A DNA stretch of 6,518 bases from Microcaldota archaeon (GTDB lineage Archaea; Micrarchaeota; Micrarchaeia; Micrarchaeales; CABMGC01): contig JAJZOS010000041.1 of assembly GCA_021851985.1 (NCBI GenBank), positions 1 to 6,518 of the forward strand. The letters are read 5' to 3'. A program made the position numbers and the translations under genes. Numbering within the stretch: the stretch's first letter is position 1; each line of letters opens with the position of its first letter. The notes under the pieces are model-generated. The model was given only the letters and a program-made list of their open reading frames with translations, made no database searches and had not been told where the DNA came from. Positions 5,304 through 6,518 of this stretch are shown here, piece after piece.

Positions 5304-5313
5304 TATTTATTAG
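5304..5313 (-). promoter_or_regulatory. TATA-like box for the coiled-coil gene
   Basis: On the minus strand CTAATAAATA (5313-5304) predicts a start near 5282, inside the 5269-5283 inverted repeat, and a leader of about 25 bases carrying the weak AGGT. It suggests the coiled-coil gene can be expressed independently of the ATPase gene. Confidence 0.4.
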
Positions 5314-5324
5314 TTCTTTTGTAT

Positions 5325-5336
5325 AACCATATGGTT
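5325..5336. repeat. Perfect 12-base palindrome after the ATPase stop codon
   Basis: AACCATATGGTT directly abuts the TAG stop of the AAA+ gene (CTA at 5337-5339 on the plus strand). No T-run follows on the minus strand, so it is not a typical terminator. It might be a binding site for a dimeric regulator. Confidence 0.3.
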
Positions 5337-6518
5337 CTACCTTGACTCCCTATATGCTTCAAGGGCTTCCACCAACTCAGGGTAGCCAGTTATATTGGCG
5401 CCTAAATAATCTGCTGCTTTTTGGTACCATTCGGGCACTATGAATTTGGTTTTTGAAATTGATTCCTTTAGATCCGCAAAGGATATCAATTGTTTGGTGC
5501 CCGTGCTGCTTGATATTGACCTTGACCATACCGTCCTAGCAGCATCTTCGCAGATTGATTGAATATCTGAATGTGAGCAAAAGCGTGTCAATTTTGCCAG
5601 AGAGGTAAAATTTATATTTTCTTCTACAGGCCTTCCAGATAGATATTTTTTGAAAAGCGATATTCTCACCTCTTCGTTAGGTGCAGGCACATATATCGTC
5701 CTGCCGAATCTGCCGCTTCTCCTTAATGCTGAATCTATAAGCCATGGTTCATTGCTTGCACCTACAACGAGTACCTTGTGGCCCATTTCATATAGGTTAT
5801 TCATTTCGTTAAGCATTGTATTGACCGCTTGCCTTATCCATGGATATGATGATGCTTCTTGCCTGCTTATCCCCAGCGCATCAAGTTCGTCGAAAAATAT
5901 TATAGAAGGTGCATTGTTACGCGCATACTCGAAAAGATTGTGTATATTCTTTTCCGTATTCCCGACCAAAGCGTCAACGATATCGGGAATTCTTACATTT
6001 ATGAATTTAACCTTGGCTTCAGCGGCAGTAGCCCTGACTACATATGTCTTACCGCAACCTGGAGGCCCATACAATAAGATGCCACCGCCAGCATTTACTT
6101 TATAATCCGACACGCTATCGGGATATTTCAACGGGTATATTATGTACTTGCTAAGTTCTTCCTTCTGAATTTCCATATCGACAACTTCGGAAAAACCCAT
6201 AATTGGTGATTCGGCCATGAATATCTCAGTCAAACCGGTAGAATTCTGATCTGCTCTGCTTTTGTAATAATCCAGTTCTGCAGTATCCTTGCTGGATATG
6301 AGGTTATACAGCAGGTCCTCAACCACCGAATTTATTAACCCGTTTTCAAGATCCAATAGGAGTGCACTTGATGGCTTACTGCGTTTTTTCATGTTTTTTA
6401 GTAATATGAGTATCTTTTTGAGCAATTGCCTGTTGGCTTTGTAACCAATTTTTATGGCAGCTTTTAACGACTCGTTTGCTGTTTTTGTATCATTTTTATA
6501 TATTGATATTACGGTTTT
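5337..6518 (-). CDS. AAA+ ATPase, single AAA module (meiotic/Vps4-like or Cdc48-like), N-terminus outside window
   Basis: The frame is open to the right edge with no in-frame ATG in the first 40 codons, so the true start probably lies beyond 6518; TTG 6425 and ATG 6392 have no ribosome site. Numbered from TTG 6425 (362 residues): a Lys-rich helical region (1-70), then the AAA core. Walker A is GPPGCGKT (120-127); Walker B SIIFFDELDAL (174-184); sensor 1 VVGASNEPWLIDSAL (220-234); arginine fingers RRSGRF (235-240); sensor-2 region SHSDIQSICEDAAR (284-297). All ATP-hydrolysis residues are present, so it should be active, probably as a hexameric protein remodeller in the cytosol. Pore loop 1 reads ALVGNTEKN instead of the usual aromatic-VGESEKN, losing the substrate-gripping Tyr/Trp. 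The C-terminal helix (VPEWYQKAADYLGANITGYPELVEALEAY) sits where Vps4-type proteins have theirs. The substrate is unknown; the coiled-coil protein encoded just downstream is a candidate. Confidence 0.85.
   Translation of the reverse strand, partial: KTVISIYKNDTKTANESLKAAIKIGYKANRQLLKKILILLKNMKKRSKPSSALLLDLENGLINSVVEDLLYNLISSKDTAELDYYKSRADQNSTGLTEIFMAESPIMGFSEVVDMEIQKEELSKYIIYPLKYPDSVSDYKVNAGGGILLYGPPGCGKTYVVRATAAEAKVKFINVRIPDIVDALVGNTEKNIHNLFEYARNNAPSIIFFDELDALGISRQEASSYPWIRQAVNTMLNEMNNLYEMGHKVLVVGASNEPWLIDSALRRSGRFGRTIYVPAPNEEVRISLFKKYLSGRPVEENINFTSLAKLTRFCSHSDIQSICEDAARTVWSRSISSSTGTKQLISFADLKESISKTKFIVPEWYQKAADYLGANITGYPELVEALEAYRESR

Noticed and set aside
1..6518. CRISPR array, complete insertion sequence, rRNA or replication origin
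   Set aside because: No regularly spaced repeats, no intact transposase with both ends, and no rRNA or origin-like repeat cluster was seen.

Overview
The window looks archaeal. It has a stand-alone isopentenyl phosphate kinase (the archaeal mevalonate route), TATA-like boxes close to short or absent leaders, AUA/AGG-rich codon use, short GGAG/GGTG-type ribosome sites, and T-tracts at gene ends. GC content is moderate to low. Which archaeal group it belongs to (for example Thermoplasmata or an ARMAN/DPANN lineage) cannot be decided from these genes alone; that is inference.

Layout, left to right. (1) 1-363: the C-terminal end of an IS200/IS605-type TnpB that enters from the left and has lost its zinc ribbon. 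(2) 379-1194: isopentenyl phosphate kinase. (3) 1195-1385: a spacer with nested inverted repeats. (4) 1386-1853: an EMAPII/MetRS-beta-like tRNA-binding OB-fold protein, followed by a strong 9-bp hairpin. (5) 1990-2100, minus strand: a very short zinc-ribbon protein of 36 residues that automatic gene calling would easily miss. Directly upstream of it lie scraps of IS200/IS605 elements: a TnpB N-terminus on the minus strand and end-like hairpins. (6) 2326-2916: thymidylate kinase, overlapping tail to tail by 6 bp with (7) 2911-4113, minus strand: a 12-helix MFS transporter. (8) 4153-4530: a gene-poor stretch with another IS200/IS605 right-end-like relic. (9) 4531-5256 and 5337-6518, both minus strand: an AAA+ ATPase whose N-terminus lies outside the window, followed 80 bp downstream by a helical, coiled-coil-rich protein that I do not recognise.

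How they fit together. The IPK, tRNA-binding protein, Tmk and MFS genes look like ordinary, separately promoted genes for isoprenoid lipid precursors, translation, dTTP supply and transport. The accessory signal is in two places. The first is repeated invasion and decay of TnpB elements in the spacers: at least three separate relics in 6.5 kb, none with an intact transposase. The second is the AAA+ ATPase/coiled-coil pair at the right end, the only part that might be an undescribed functional module. Its architecture (one meiotic-like AAA module plus a separate all-helical partner) recalls ATPase-filament pairs such as CdvC/ESCRT-III, but I see no sequence motif that proves this.
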